A stretch of DNA of 64,000 nt from Aurantiacibacter arachoides (GCF_009827335.1 NZ_WTYH01000001.1:558001-622000), one strand, 5' to 3'. Positions 1 through 8,550 are shown, counted from the first letter of the stretch. Translations and numbers: made by a program. Notes: generated by a model not told the origin, from the letters alone.

Positions 1-1
1 G

Positions 2-157
2 CAGTACGACGCGGCGCTGGTGCCGTTCTTCATGGCGCCCCTGCTGGACAATGCCGCGCTGGTGCAGGACGATCGCATCCACCCGACGGCGCAAGGGGTG
101 GAGGCGATGGTGGCAGCAACTGTCGACACCGTGATCGAGGCGCTGCCGAAGGACTAG
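2..157 (+). CDS. GDSL-type arylesterase/lysophospholipase, C-terminal fragment
   Basis: Only the last 51 codons are inside the window; the start lies to the left. The fragment contains DRIHPTAQG, which fits the final conserved block of SGNH/GDSL esterases (catalytic Asp-x-x-His), followed by a short helical tail. Proteins of this family hydrolyse small esters or lysophospholipids and are often periplasmic, but the signal region is not visible. The stop codon overlaps by four bases with the end of the converging recF gene. Assignment rests on this one motif. Confidence 0.6.
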   Translation, partial: QYDAALVPFFMAPLLDNAALVQDDRIHPTAQGVEAMVAATVDTVIEALPKD

Positions 158-1254
158 AGCCGTTCGGCGCGACCTTCCGCTACGCGCCAGATCGCCGCTT
201 CGCCGACAATGTCCTCGAACGGGGCGATCTCGGTGCCGGTCAGCCAGACCTGGGTGCCGCTGTCGCGCAACCGTGCGAACAGCGCCTCGCGCCGCACCGG
301 GTCAAGATGCGCGGCCACCTCGTCCAGCAGCAGCAGGCTCGGCCGGCCGCGCGCGGCCAGCGCGGCGTGGGCCAGGGTAATGGCGATCAGCATGGCCTTT
401 TGCTCGCCGGTCGAGCACTCTGCGGCCGGCATGGCCTTGCCTTCCATCGTCACCAGCAGATCGTCGCGATGCGGACCCATCAGCGTGCGCTGCGCCGCGC
501 GGTCACGGCGGCGATTGGCGGCAAGCTGGGTGCGCAGGTCGCCCTCTGTGCGGGCGCCGGAGGTGGCCAGCGCAAGGGCGGGGCGAGCGAAGGGCTCGGT
601 CGGCAGCGCGGCCAGTTCGGCTACCAGCGCGTCCACCAGGCGTCCGCGTCCCTCTGCCAGCGCGCCGCCGGCGGCGGCCAGTTGCGCGTCGATGGAATCG
701 AGCCAGGCGGGATCGGGTTCACGCTCGTCAGACAGCAGGCGGTTGCGTTCGCGCAAGGCCGCCTCGTAACGCGCGGCGGGGCGGGCATGGACGGGGTCCA
801 GCGCCACGGCGAGCCGATCCACATAGCGCCTGCGCGCCCCGGCACTGTCTGCGAACAAACGATCCATCGCCGGGGTCAGCCAGCCCATGGCAAGCCATTC
901 GCCAAGGCTGACCGCGCTCGTTTCCGCACCGTTGACCTGCACGATGCGGCGGCTGCCGCGCAGGGCGGTGCCAAGTTGCACCGGCTGGCCCCCGTCGCGC
1001 GTCAGGAGGCGGGCGCCCACGCCAAAGCCCTGTGCATCGTCAGCGCCCGGCGCGTGCTTGCCCGCCATGTCTGCCAAACCTGCGCGCCGCAGCCCGCGAC
1101 CCGGCGCGAACAGAGATAGCGCCTCCAGCACGTTGGTCTTGCCCGCGCCGTTCTCTCCCACCAGCAGGTTGATCTGGCGCGTATCGTCGAGCCGGGTGTC
1201 GACGTGATTACGAAAGGTCGCGAGGGAGATGCGGTCGAGCGCCATGGGACTCAT
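154..1254 (-). CDS. recF: DNA replication/repair protein RecF
   Basis: SMC-like ABC ATPase that helps load RecA at single-strand gaps through the RecFOR pathway. The protein (about 366 aa, usual for RecF) has an N-terminal Walker A GENGAGKTN at about residues 33-41, a signature-like stretch CSTGEQKAML near residue 280, and a Walker B LLLLDEVAAHLD near residue 305. The open frame extends further upstream, but that part has no RecF character. The start at 1254 (MSPMALDRI) or the ATG three codons later fits the family; neither has a strong Shine-Dalgarno. It ends tail-to-tail with the esterase gene. Confidence 0.93.
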   Translation of the reverse strand: MSPMALDRISLATFRNHVDTRLDDTRQINLLVGENGAGKTNVLEALSLFAPGRGLRRAGLADMAGKHAPGADDAQGFGVGARLLTRDGGQPVQLGTALRGSRRIVQVNGAETSAVSLGEWLAMGWLTPAMDRLFADSAGARRRYVDRLAVALDPVHARPAARYEAALRERNRLLSDEREPDPAWLDSIDAQLAAAGGALAEGRGRLVDALVAELAALPTEPFARPALALATSGARTEGDLRTQLAANRRRDRAAQRTLMGPHRDDLLVTMEGKAMPAAECSTGEQKAMLIAITLAHAALAARGRPSLLLLDEVAAHLDPVRREALFARLRDSGTQVWLTGTEIAPFEDIVGEAAIWRVAEGRAERL

Positions 1255-1368
1255 GCCATCTAGGCGAGCACGGTTTGGCTCGCCACTCCAATCGCTGTTC
1301 CAAAAGTTGGTGAAAATTGCCAATCTGCGGGAATGACCTCATCGCAATCTGTCGCTGCGATGAACGAG

Positions 1369-1388
1369 AATGGCAGAAATCCGTCAGT
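1369..1388 (+). promoter_or_regulatory. Putative PspF binding palindrome (upstream activating site)
   Basis: Imperfect palindrome AATGGCAGAAATCCGTCAGT. It closely matches the perfect palindrome at 14585-14604 in front of the psp operon, and each lies exactly 9 bp upstream of a sigma-54 -24 element. Shared sequence and shared spacing suggest one enhancer-binding protein, most simply PspF (14676-15707). The binding protein is inferred. Confidence 0.6.
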
Positions 1389-1397
1389 TCCGCGGTT

Positions 1398-1413
1398 TGG
1401 CACGCCGGCTGCA
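1398..1413 (+). promoter_or_regulatory. Sigma-54 (RpoN) promoter for the small PspC unit
   Basis: TGGCACGCCGGCTGCA matches the -24/-12 consensus TGGCACG-N4-TTGCA except for one base in the -12 box; the GG and GC dinucleotides are correctly spaced. Transcription should start near 1423, about 48 bases before the first small gene at 1471. The adjacent palindrome at 1369-1388 fits an activator site. Confidence 0.8.
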
Positions 1414-1470
1414 ACACTGTTTGCGTGGGAAGCAAGAACGCAATCGCCCACTGACACAGGGAAAAATGAC

Positions 1471-1599
1471 ATGACCAACACCAACGATTTCGCCGCCAAG
1501 ATCTTCGCCGCCGTGGGCGCGCTTGCCATGACGATGACGCTAATCGTCTCGAGCTTCGCCAACCCCCATGCAACCACCGTCGTCGGTCTGCTGGCATGA
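1471..1599 (+). CDS. Small membrane protein, first gene of sigma-54-driven PspC unit
   Basis: A 42-residue protein, MTNTNDFAAKIFAAVGAL at the start, with one hydrophobic segment at about residues 9-27. An AGGGAA Shine-Dalgarno-like stretch precedes the ATG. Its stop overlaps the start of the PspC-domain gene (ATGA), so the two are probably translationally coupled. It sits directly behind the sigma-54 promoter at 1398. It resembles in size and position the small membrane protein at 14370-14525 that opens the main psp operon, although sequence similarity is slight. Function unknown; a role in envelope stress is inferred from context only. Confidence 0.65.
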   Translation: MTNTNDFAAKIFAAVGALAMTMTLIVSSFANPHATTVVGLLA

Positions 1600-1805
1600 G
1601 CGACGTTCGCTCCGTCGATCGCCGCGCCCCCACCGGGTTCCGCCTCGATACGCTGAACAGCAAGGTGGGCGGCGTGTGCGGCGGCATCGCCAATCGCTTC
1701 GATGTCGACCCGCTGATCGTCCGTCTCGCTTTCGTGATTGCCGCCTTTGCCAGCCTTGGCACCGCGGTCATCGTCTACCTCGCGATCTGGCTGCTGGCCC
1801 AATAG
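1596..1805 (+). CDS. PspC-domain membrane protein, short form
   Basis: A 69-residue protein that is almost entirely a PspC domain. A basic N-terminus leads into LNSKVGGVCGGIANRF (the usual K-x-x-G-V-x-G-G-I-A signature), then two hydrophobic stretches at about residues 40-67. PspC proteins are inner-membrane partners of PspA/PspB in the phage shock response. A full-length PspC (128 aa) is encoded at 12858-13244, so this is a second, minimal copy lacking the C-terminal cytoplasmic coil. Coupled to the preceding small gene and under an RpoN-type promoter. Confidence 0.85.
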   Translation: MSDVRSVDRRAPTGFRLDTLNSKVGGVCGGIANRFDVDPLIVRLAFVIAAFASLGTAVIVYLAIWLLAQ

Positions 1806-1904
1806 GCCGGCAGCCATCGCGGCCCCGATAAAACCCGAGCTCTCCGGTTTGCGATACGGCGGCAGTTTGCGTCGGCCACAAACATCGCTATGCGCAGGCG
1901 CCAC

Positions 1905-1981
1905 GCGCCCGTAGTTCAACTGGATAGAGCACGAGCCTTCTAAGCTTGGAGTTGCAGGTTCGAGTCCTGCCGGGCGCGCCA
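1905..1981 (+). tRNA. tRNA-Arg (anticodon TCT)
   Basis: A 77-base cloverleaf: acceptor GCGCCCG pairs with CGGGCGC, then discriminator G and an encoded CCA. The D arm is GTTC/GAGC, the anticodon stem CGAGC/GCTTG with loop CTTCTAA (anticodon TCT), and the T arm GCAGG/CCTGC with loop TTCGAGT. It reads Arg codons AGA/AGG. Confidence 0.96.
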
Positions 1982-2285
1982 TTCCCTGCAGGGGCAGGGT
2001 CAGATCCCACCTTGCGCAAACCATTGCCCGCTTGTGGTCCCGGCTTGTGCGCGGGCCCGCGCTCCCGCGCCTTGCCAGTCGGTGCACTGTCGGACGACTT
2101 TACACCTGCCCGCTGCCTTAACCTTTTGCCAACCATCGTGTCCCGCACAAATCTGCGGGCAGGCTGAACTGGCACGCGACGTGCAATGTATGGGGCGTAC
2201 CCAATCTTCGTACGAGGCGGGATCTCTCCCGGGTCCCCACCTAGTCTCCAGGTCCCGCCTCCCCGAAGACCCTTCCGCCACTTCG
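1982..2285. other. Intergenic stretch without a gene
   Basis: About 300 bases between tRNA-Arg and the end of the SRAP gene. No credible reading frame. It contains the sigma-54-like site at 2170-2185 with a palindrome (CCCGCA/TGCGGG arms) at 2142-2159, and a stem (AGGCGGG at 2215 pairing with CCCGCCT near 2258) enclosing an inner ACCT/AGGT hairpin. This could be an RNA structure or a weak terminator of the SRAP gene; no U-tract follows on either strand. Confidence 0.5.
2170..2185 (+). promoter_or_regulatory. Sigma-54-like promoter without an obvious gene
   Basis: TGGCACGCGACGTGCA fits the RpoN consensus with one mismatch in the -12 box. An 18-bp palindrome at 2142-2159 is centred 19.5 bp upstream of the -24 element, the same offset as at the two psp promoters, although its arms differ. 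The expected start near 2195 would yield a transcript running antisense into the SRAP gene. Confidence 0.45.
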
Positions 2286-2915
2286 TCAGCGTCGCCCGGC
2301 CCAGGGCTCGTCGGTGCGTGTCACGCGCATCTCGTCCGGGAAGGGGCGGCACAGCAGGTGGGCTGTGTCGGGTGCGCCGTCCAGCCAGTCGGCCCAGTCG
2401 TTCTTGCGCAGGATCACCGGCATACGGTCGTGGACACCTTGAACGTACTGGCAGGCCTCGGTCATCACCATGGTATAGGCCGGGCCCCATTCCGCCGTCG
2501 GACGCCATAGCCCAGCGACGGCGAACAAGGTCCCGTCTCCCCCGTCATCCGGCATGGAAAACCAGGTGCGGGTCTTGGCCCCTTTCGGGCCCTCGGCCTC
2601 GGCAAAGGCGGAGACCGGGATCAGGCAGCGCCGATCGCGAAAGCTGGGTGCCCAGAACCCGCTGGCGAGCTTGTCTGCCCGCGCATTGTTGACCGGCTTC
2701 GGCTTCAGCGGCTGGCCTTTTGCACCTTTCATCTGCAGCGGAAAGCCCCAGACCATCTGTTGCAGCGCGCCATCCGCCAGCACCAGGCCGGGATAACCGG
2801 GATAGATCATTTCCGGCGCGTTGCCCGCTGGCGCGACGGACAGGTCCTGCACGATGGCGTCGAAGAAATGCGCCACCTCGTCCTGCGACCGTGTCATGCG
2901 ATAGAGGTTGCACAT
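2286..2915 (-). CDS. SRAP domain protein (HMCES/YedK family)
   Basis: A 209-residue SOS-response-associated peptidase-like protein. Family members form a covalent thiazolidine crosslink through Cys2 with abasic sites in single-stranded DNA, shielding them. The start MCNLYRMT gives Cys2 after Met removal, VNNARADKLA holds the conserved Asn, SAFAEAEG carries the Glu, and VHDRMPVIL supplies the conserved His. Length and motif order match the bacterial family. Monocistronic; no LexA site was searched in detail. Confidence 0.92.
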   Translation of the reverse strand: MCNLYRMTRSQDEVAHFFDAIVQDLSVAPAGNAPEMIYPGYPGLVLADGALQQMVWGFPLQMKGAKGQPLKPKPVNNARADKLASGFWAPSFRDRRCLIPVSAFAEAEGPKGAKTRTWFSMPDDGGDGTLFAVAGLWRPTAEWGPAYTMVMTEACQYVQGVHDRMPVILRKNDWADWLDGAPDTAHLLCRPFPDEMRVTRTDEPWAGRR

Positions 2916-2927
2916 GGCCCCGGCCTC

Positions 2928-3812
2928 CTATTCGCCCGAAACGTAGCCCGCCTCGGCCGCGGGGACGGGCGGGGCGATCATTCCGCCGGCCATGGGCCAG
3001 ATCTCGTCGCCGGTGACTACGCCAAGGCTCATCGGCAACAGGCTGGAGACGAAGGCATGGATCTCGTTCGGCGCGCTGCCGCCGGCATATTCGGTCACAT
3101 AGACGTTCATGGCGGTGTCTGCCGCTGGATCCCAGGTCACGACCTCGCAGGTATCGGTCAGCAGCGTCGGCTCACCGTCGATGCCGAACGCATCGAACGA
3201 CACGCGAAAATGCTTGCCGAGCGGTATCGCGCCGGGCTCGATCGGACCGTTCAGGACATAGGCGTCGAAACTGCCGTCTTCGCGCGGGGGGAGTACGATG
3301 GTGGAAAATACGACCGTCGATCCCTGCGCGCCGTCGCCCACGCAAAAGCCGGTGTTGCCGGCTGCGATGACCGCGCGCGGGGCAAACAGCCGTGCCTGCG
3401 CCATGGCCGAAGCGCGCCCGTCCAGCAGCGGGGCGTCTGCCAGGGTGTGGATGACTTCACCCGTGATTTCGCCGCCGGCAATCTCGTATTCGGCCAGCGC
3501 CACGAACGGGGCGTCCTCGGCCTCGCCGCGGCGTCCCACGATGACCGTATCCCACACGCCCAGCGCCTCGCCCGGCATGGCGATTGCGCCCATGTAACCG
3601 GCCGTGACCGCGTTTTCGGTCATCCCGGCATATTGTTGCTGGGCAATGGCGGTGGCGTTCTGCACGTCCACCATCAAGCGGCCGGTCTCCTCCGCAGCGC
3701 GTGCTGCCTCGGACCGACCGGCGATATCGAGCGTGTCCTGTGCCAGCACAGGCAATGCGGGAGTGGCAAGCGCCAACGCGGCAGCGGCGGCAAGCAATCG
3801 GTACATCGACAT
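2928..3812 (-). CDS. Exported protein of unknown function
   Basis: About 294 residues with a clear signal peptide: MSMYRLLAAAAALALATPAL then cleavage after VLA-Q. The mature part is acidic, with no domain I recognise; two cysteines (in GFCVGD and TDTCEVV) could pair in the periplasm. The open frame reaches back to 3848, overlapping the glutaredoxin stop, but the start at 3812 places the signal peptide at the N-terminus. It lies downstream of the grx gene on the same strand and may be co-transcribed. Function unknown. Confidence 0.75.
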   Translation of the reverse strand: MSMYRLLAAAAALALATPALPVLAQDTLDIAGRSEAARAAEETGRLMVDVQNATAIAQQQYAGMTENAVTAGYMGAIAMPGEALGVWDTVIVGRRGEAEDAPFVALAEYEIAGGEITGEVIHTLADAPLLDGRASAMAQARLFAPRAVIAAGNTGFCVGDGAQGSTVVFSTIVLPPREDGSFDAYVLNGPIEPGAIPLGKHFRVSFDAFGIDGEPTLLTDTCEVVTWDPAADTAMNVYVTEYAGGSAPNEIHAFVSSLLPMSLGVVTGDEIWPMAGGMIAPPVPAAEAGYVSGE

Positions 3813-3844
3813 TCCCTCGACTTGGGAGGCGAGGGCCGGGCGGG

Positions 3845-4174
3845 TCAATCCGCCTTGGCGACCTGCTTTTCATCGAGCAGCTGTTGCAGCTCGCCGGCCT
3901 CGAACATTTCCATCATGATATCGCTTCCGCCGATGAACTCGCCCTTGACGTAGAGCTGCGGGATGGTCGGCCATTCGGAAAACGACTTGATGCCCTGGCG
4001 GATTTCCATGTCCTGCAACACGTCCACGCTTTCGAACGCGACGTTGCAGTGATCGAGGATGGAGATGGCCCGGTTGGAAAAGCCGCACTGCGGAAACAGC
4101 GGCGTGCCCTTCATGAACAGGACGACGTCCGCCCCGTTGACGATCTTGCTGATCCGCTCGTTCGCTTCGCTCAT
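3845..4174 (-). CDS. grxD: Monothiol glutaredoxin, Grx4 family
   Basis: 109-residue CGFS glutaredoxin. The active site appears as PQCGFSNRA at about residues 28-36, with the glutathione-binding WPTIPQLYVKGEFIGGSDI later. Family members bind a [2Fe-2S] cluster with glutathione, deliver Fe-S clusters and form complexes with BolA proteins. The bolA gene lies 34 bases upstream on the same strand, the classical BolA-Grx4 pairing. The longer open frame upstream lacks glutaredoxin sequence; MSEANERISK is the natural start. Confidence 0.95.
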   Translation of the reverse strand: MSEANERISKIVNGADVVLFMKGTPLFPQCGFSNRAISILDHCNVAFESVDVLQDMEIRQGIKSFSEWPTIPQLYVKGEFIGGSDIMMEMFEAGELQQLLDEKQVAKAD

Positions 4175-4208
4175 CGCACTCACCCGTAATGGAATTTCGT
4201 CTGGCGGG

Positions 4209-4442
4209 TCAGTTGGGGACGGCGGTGTGCAGTTGCAAGGCGTGCAGCTCGCCGCCCATCCGCCCGCCGAGCGCGGCAAAGACCATCTTGTGCTGCGCCA
4301 CACGGCTCTTGCCGGCAAACTGCGCCGAGGTGACGCGGGCGAGCCAATGGTCGTTGTCGTCCACCAGCGCCTCGATCACGACGTCGGCATCGGGGATGGC
4401 GGCCTTGATCAGGGCCTCGATCTCGGCGGCGGGCATGGGCAT
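4209..4442 (-). CDS. bolA: BolA family protein
   Basis: 77-residue BolA-like protein that partners monothiol glutaredoxins in Fe-S cluster handling. The KH-like fold is suggested by IEALIKAAIPDADVVIEAL, the central SAQFAGKSRVAQHKMVFAAL with the conserved R-x-x-x-H, and the ending GGELHALQLHTAVP. A GAGG Shine-Dalgarno lies 9-10 bases before the ATG at 4442; a TTG two codons upstream is less likely. It lies between the DUF1476 gene and grxD, all leftward and closely spaced. Confidence 0.93.
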   Translation of the reverse strand: MPMPAAEIEALIKAAIPDADVVIEALVDDNDHWLARVTSAQFAGKSRVAQHKMVFAALGGRMGGELHALQLHTAVPN

Positions 4443-4470
4443 CAGCAATATCCTCGGGGCATGGCGGGGC

Positions 4471-4794
4471 TCAGCTCTGGCTCATGAACTGGCGCCGGGC
4501 CTCGACCATCTTTTCCTCGACCTTGGCACGCACCGTGGCCTCGTCGATGTCGCAGCCGGCCTGCGTCAGGTCGCCCAGCAGCTTGCGGATCACGTCCTCG
4601 TCACCCGCTTCCTCGAAATCGGCCTGCACGACTGCCTTCTTGTAAGCGTCGGTTTCCTCGGGCGTGAGGTCCATCTGCTCCGCCGCCCATTCGCCCAGCA
4701 GGCGGTTGCGCCGCGCGGCGACCTTGAAGGCGGTGTCCTGGTCCATCGCGAACTTGGCTTCCTCACCTTTCTGGCGATCCTTGAAGTCGGTCAT
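4471..4794 (-). CDS. DUF1476 protein, zeta-type F1-ATPase inhibitor
   Basis: 107-residue soluble protein. The N-terminus FKDRQKGEEAKFAMDQDT followed by FKVAARRNRLLGEWAAE matches the DUF1476 family, whose Paracoccus denitrificans member (zeta subunit) inserts its N-terminus into F1 and blocks ATP hydrolysis. The rest is predicted helical and acidic. First gene of a tight leftward cluster with bolA and grxD. No ATP synthase genes are in the window. Confidence 0.88.
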   Translation of the reverse strand: MTDFKDRQKGEEAKFAMDQDTAFKVAARRNRLLGEWAAEQMDLTPEETDAYKKAVVQADFEEAGDEDVIRKLLGDLTQAGCDIDEATVRAKVEEKMVEARRQFMSQS

Positions 4795-4917
4795 AAGTCT
4801 TGGCTCCTACCTCCCTTCCCGCTCACCGCGAGCGTGTTGAAGGGTCGTGCTAATTCGTGGCGCCGTGCTTGGACAAAAAGCGACGCTTCGACAAGGCCAG
4901 CTTGCGCGGTTTTGTGT

Positions 4918-5526
4918 CTAGCCCGCAATACCCGTGCCGCGCACCACCCACGGCTGGTATCGGGCCTGGTCGGCTTCGAACCGAGCGATGCTGTCGGTGG
5001 AGGCCAATGTCAGGCCGATCTCGTCCAGGCCTTCGACCAGGCAATGCTTGCGGAACGGGTCGATTTCGAAGGCAAACCGATCCTGGAACGGGGTGGTCAC
5101 CATCTGGCTTTCCAGATCGATGGCAATGGGTTGGCTCACGGCGACCTCCAGCAGCCGGTTGACCGCCTCGGCCGGCAGGGCGACGGTCAGGATGCCGTTC
5201 TTGAAGGCGTTGCCGGCGAAGATATCGGAAAAGCTTGGCGCGATCACCGCACGGATGCCAAGGTCGAGCAGGGCCCAGGCCGCGTGTTCCCGGCTGGAGC
5301 CGCAACCGAAGTTGTCGCCGGCGATGAGGATGGGCGCGTCGGCGAATTCCGGGGAATCGAAGACGTTGCCGGGATCGGCGGTGCGCACCGCCTCGAACGC
5401 GCCGCGCCCCAACCTCTCGCGGCTGACGGTTTTCAGCCAGCGCGCCGGGATGATCAGATCGGTGTCGATGTTCTTGCGGCCGAACGGGATGGCCCGGCCC
5501 TCGACGCTGACCATCCGTTCAGCCAT
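4918..5526 (-). CDS. leuD: 3-isopropylmalate dehydratase small subunit
   Basis: 202-residue LeuD, the swivelling-domain subunit that with LeuC isomerises 2- to 3-isopropylmalate in leucine biosynthesis. Conserved features: [17 protein letters not shown] near the start, [16 protein letters not shown] at about residues 70-85, and [19 protein letters not shown]. The ATG at 5526 overlaps the stop of the small gene upstream, so translation is probably coupled. LeuC is encoded about 1.5 kb upstream on the same strand, separated by three unrelated genes. Confidence 0.96.
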   Translation of the reverse strand: MAERMVSVEGRAIPFGRKNIDTDLIIPARWLKTVSRERLGRGAFEAVRTADPGNVFDSPEFADAPILIAGDNFGCGSSREHAAWALLDLGIRAVIAPSFSDIFAGNAFKNGILTVALPAEAVNRLLEVAVSQPIAIDLESQMVTTPFQDRFAFEIDPFRKHCLVEGLDEIGLTLASTDSIARFEADQARYQPWVVRGTGIAG

Positions 5527-5681
5527 CAGTCGGTCTCCGGCATCTCGCCGCTGGGGATCGGGCCGGGCTGCACCGGTTCGTGCTTCTTCTTGCGGTTGTT
5601 CACATAGAGCAGCGCCGCGGCAACCGCCGCCGATCCGATAGCCGCGCCGATGGCGGCCTTGCCTTTGAATTTTTCGGTCAT
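5526..5681 (-). CDS. Small single-helix membrane protein between leuC and leuD
   Basis: 51-residue protein: a basic start [10 protein letters not shown], one hydrophobic segment at about residues 9-26 (rich in Ala/Gly), then a basic NNRKKK stop-transfer and a Pro-rich tail. Its TGA overlaps the leuD ATG and it begins just downstream of the glycosylase gene (stop at 5688). No known family recognised. Compact coupling on both sides argues that it is translated. Confidence 0.7.
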   Translation of the reverse strand: MTEKFKGKAAIGAAIGSAAVAAALLYVNNRKKKHEPVQPGPIPSGEMPETD

Positions 5682-5687
5682 GCCCGT

Positions 5688-6197
5688 TCAATGCGCGGGG
5701 CTGGCCGGCGTTTCAAGATATTCACGCAATCGCGTCCAATGCATTTCCTTTTCGCCAAGCGCCATGGCGGCATAGGCGGGGCTGGAGGAGGGGAGGGCAA
5801 TCTGCTCCACAGGCACTCCTGTCAGCAGGCTGCGCCCGATCCTTTCCGCCGTGCGCCCGTTGAAAGCCACGGCGCGCAGGTGCGGCAACCGGGCCACCAG
5901 TTCGCCCAGCGCGTTGTGGTCGGCATCGCGGATCGCGGAATCGAGTGAGCCTTCGCGCCGGGCAGAGGCGACCACGTCCCACAGGGCCACGCCATGCCCG
6001 CGCAGGGCGGCAAGGCGCGCGTCGTAGGCGATCGCCGTCAGGTCCACCCTGATGGCAAGGCCGACGAGGTGCCAGAAGCGGTTCTGCGGGTGAGCATAGT
6101 ATTGCTGCCGGGCCAGCGAACGCTCGCCCGGCAGGCTGCCGAGAATGAGCAGGCGCGCATCGGGCGCGGCGGCGGGCGGGAAACTGGCCTTGCGCAA
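5688..6197 (-). CDS. Uracil-DNA glycosylase superfamily protein, family 6 (HDG) type
   Basis: 169 residues. Motif A appears as [20 protein letters not shown] (residues about 19-38) with NRFW following, and motif B as LPSSSPAYA near residue 136. This pair is typical of the family 6 hypoxanthine-DNA glycosylases, which remove deaminated adenine and have the GS-x-PG-x-x-S form of motif A rather than the GQDPY of family 1. It lies 3 bases downstream of the MBL-fold gene in the leuC-leuD stretch. Confidence 0.85.
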   Translation of the reverse strand: MRKASFPPAAAPDARLLILGSLPGERSLARQQYYAHPQNRFWHLVGLAIRVDLTAIAYDARLAALRGHGVALWDVVASARREGSLDSAIRDADHNALGELVARLPHLRAVAFNGRTAERIGRSLLTGVPVEQIALPSSSPAYAAMALGEKEMHWTRLREYLETPASPAH

Positions 6198-6200
6198 GAT

Positions 6201-7016
6201 CTAGTGCGCTGCCTCGGGAACGGCTGGCAGCTTGCTTACGTCGTCAGGCTCGTGCTGGATAACCACGGTCGCGCCGTAAGCCGCGGCCATGGCTTTGAAG
6301 CGGTCAAGGGAAGCCAGCGAATCGGCGCGGTCGTCGTTGAAGGTGGGCACGCGATCATGCTCGTAATTGCTGGTGTAGTGGGCGGTATCGCCCGTCAGCA
6401 TCACGGGGCCAGCGTCGGCGAGGCGTACCAGCAGCGCGTGGTGGCCGCCGGTGTGGCCCGGCATGGCCAACAACTTGACGGTGCCGTCGCCGAACAGGTC
6501 GAGGTCGCCGCCCGCTTGCCGGACCGGGCTTCCCCCGTCGAGCCAGGGCACGAACAGGTCGCGATTCACCCATGGCGATCCGCCTTCGATCACCGCCCAA
6601 TCGGCGCTCCCGATGACCAGCGTTGCCTGCGGAAATTCGCGGGCCTGGCCGACGTGATCGTAGTGGTAATGGCTGATACCGACATAATCGACATCCGCCG
6701 GGGTAACGCCAATCTGCGCCAGCTGATCCACCAGCGCCGCGCCCATCGAGAACCCGCCATCCGGGTCGCCGCTGGTCGCAGGATCGATGCCGGTATCCCA
6801 CAGCATGATGTCGTCGCCATGACGGATGAGATAGCAGCTGACTACGAGATCGCGGGTCATGCCGTCGGAGGCGCCGGTGTCGCCGAACCCGCCCAGCGCG
6901 ATGGGCTGTGTCGCCCGGCCGCAGTCAATGCGGGTCAGGCTGACGTCGGGCGCGTCCTGCGCGAAAAGCGGCAGGGGAACGGCGGAAAGGGCCAGGGCCA
7001 GTGCAATCTTGCGCAT
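6201..7016 (-). CDS. Exported metallo-beta-lactamase-fold hydrolase (lactonase-like)
   Basis: 271 residues with a signal peptide (MRKIALALALSAVPLPLFAQ, cleavage after LFA). The metal-binding motif SHYHYDHVGQ (His-x-His-x-Asp-His) is near residue 116, followed by GHTGGHHALL and the bridging Asp in LTGDTAHY. The arrangement resembles the N-acyl-homoserine lactonase subgroup, so quorum-quenching or another lactone hydrolysis is possible, but substrate cannot be read from sequence. Begins one base after the leuC stop; likely same transcript. Confidence 0.85.
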   Translation of the reverse strand: MRKIALALALSAVPLPLFAQDAPDVSLTRIDCGRATQPIALGGFGDTGASDGMTRDLVVSCYLIRHGDDIMLWDTGIDPATSGDPDGGFSMGAALVDQLAQIGVTPADVDYVGISHYHYDHVGQAREFPQATLVIGSADWAVIEGGSPWVNRDLFVPWLDGGSPVRQAGGDLDLFGDGTVKLLAMPGHTGGHHALLVRLADAGPVMLTGDTAHYTSNYEHDRVPTFNDDRADSLASLDRFKAMAAAYGATVVIQHEPDDVSKLPAVPEAAH

Positions 7017-7017
7017 G

Positions 7018-8451
7018 TTATTTGCTCAACTCCCTCACGTCGGTCAGCCGCCCGGTCACCGCTGCCGCTGCCGCCATCGCCGGGCTGACGAGGTGGGTGC
7101 GCGCACCGGGGCCCTGGCGGCCCACGAAATTGCGGTTGCTGGTGCTGGCCGATCGTTCGCCGGGGGGCACCTTGTCGGGGTTCATGCCGAGACAGGCAGA
7201 GCATCCGGGCTCCCGCCATTCGAGGCCGGCGTCGGTGAACACCTTGTCCAGCCCCTCGGCCTCGGCCTGCGCCTTGACCAGGCCCGATCCGGGGACGACG
7301 ATGCCCCACTTGATGGTGTCGTGCTTGCGCCGACCGCGCAGGACGGCGGCGGCGGCGCGCAGGTCTTCGATGCGGCTGTTCGTGCACGATCCGATGAAGA
7401 TGTTCTGCACCTCCACCTGGGTCATCGGGGTGCCGGGGGCGAGGCCCATGTAGGCGAGGCTGGCGCGTGCCGCCTCCTGCTTGGCGGGGTCGGCGAAGCT
7501 TTCGGGGGAGGGGACCGCGCCGCCGATGGCGACCACGTCCTCCGGGCTGGTGCCCCAGGTGACGGTCGGCTCTATCGCGGCAGCATCGATCACCACGCTC
7601 TTGTCGAAGCGCGCGCCGGGATCCGTGGTGAGCGTGCGCCACCAAGCTACTGCCGCGTCCCACGCATCGTCCTTGGGCGCGTAGGGTCGGCCCTTGAGGT
7701 AGGCAAAGGTCGTCTCGTCGGGCGCGATCAGGCCGCCGCGCGCGCCGCCCTCGATGCTCATGTTGCACACCGTCAACCGACCCTCGACGCTCATCTGCTC
7801 GAACACCGAGCCGCGGTATTCGATGACATGGCCGGTGCCACCCGCCGTGCCGATGACGCCTATAATGTGCAGGATCAGGTCCTTGGGCGTGATGCCGGGG
7901 CCAAGATCGCCCTCGACCCGAACCTCCATCGTCTTCGACTGGCGCAGCAGCAGCGTCTGCGTGGCGAGGACGTGTTCCACCTCGCTCGTGCCGATGCCAA
8001 AGGCCCATGCGCCGAGACCACCGTGGCAGGCGGTGTGGCTGTCCCCACACACGATGGTGGTGCCCGGCAAAGAGAAGCCCTGTTCCGGGCCGACGACGTG
8101 GACGATGCCCTGGTGGCGCGAGGTCGCATCGAAATAGCGGATGCCGAATTCGGGCGCATTACGCTCCAGCGCGGCGAGCTGCTGGGCGCTCTCGGCATCG
8201 AGTATGGGAATGCGCTGCCCCGCCGCATCGACGCGCGGCGTCGTGGGCAGGTTGTGATCGGGCACCGCCAGCGTCAGTTCCGGCCGGCGCACGGTGCGGC
8301 CCTTGGCGCGCAGTCCCTCGAACGCCTGCGGGCTGGTGACCTCGTGCACCAGGTGGCGGTCGATGAAGATCAGGCAGGTGCCATCCTCGCGCCGCTCCAC
8401 CACGTGGGCGTCCCAGATCTTTTCGTAGAGGGTGCGGGGCCTGCTTGCCAT
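7018..8451 (-). CDS. leuC: 3-isopropylmalate dehydratase large subunit
   Basis: 477-residue aconitase-family subunit that binds the [4Fe-4S] cluster and pairs with LeuD. Visible signatures: [20 protein letters not shown] near residue 130, the cluster cysteine in [14 protein letters not shown] near residue 350, and [13 protein letters not shown] near residue 410. The start [18 protein letters not shown] is standard; the longer frame to 8490 is not. Heads a leftward operon MBL hydrolase - glycosylase - small membrane protein - leuD. Confidence 0.97.
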   Translation of the reverse strand: MASRPRTLYEKIWDAHVVERREDGTCLIFIDRHLVHEVTSPQAFEGLRAKGRTVRRPELTLAVPDHNLPTTPRVDAAGQRIPILDAESAQQLAALERNAPEFGIRYFDATSRHQGIVHVVGPEQGFSLPGTTIVCGDSHTACHGGLGAWAFGIGTSEVEHVLATQTLLLRQSKTMEVRVEGDLGPGITPKDLILHIIGVIGTAGGTGHVIEYRGSVFEQMSVEGRLTVCNMSIEGGARGGLIAPDETTFAYLKGRPYAPKDDAWDAAVAWWRTLTTDPGARFDKSVVIDAAAIEPTVTWGTSPEDVVAIGGAVPSPESFADPAKQEAARASLAYMGLAPGTPMTQVEVQNIFIGSCTNSRIEDLRAAAAVLRGRRKHDTIKWGIVVPGSGLVKAQAEAEGLDKVFTDAGLEWREPGCSACLGMNPDKVPPGERSASTSNRNFVGRQGPGARTHLVSPAMAAAAAVTGRLTDVRELSK

Positions 8452-8550
8452 TGGCAGGGGATAGCGCGCGATGTCACACCCGCCAAGCAATCGAACGAAA
8501 AGCCTTTCGAGCGTCTTGGAAATTTAATCTTCGCACGCTAACTTACACTC

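Noticed and set aside
4850..4917. Short minus-strand frame TKPRKLALSKRRFLSKHG after leuD
   Set aside because: Looks like a basic small protein but has no usable start codon within the available frame after the leuD stop.
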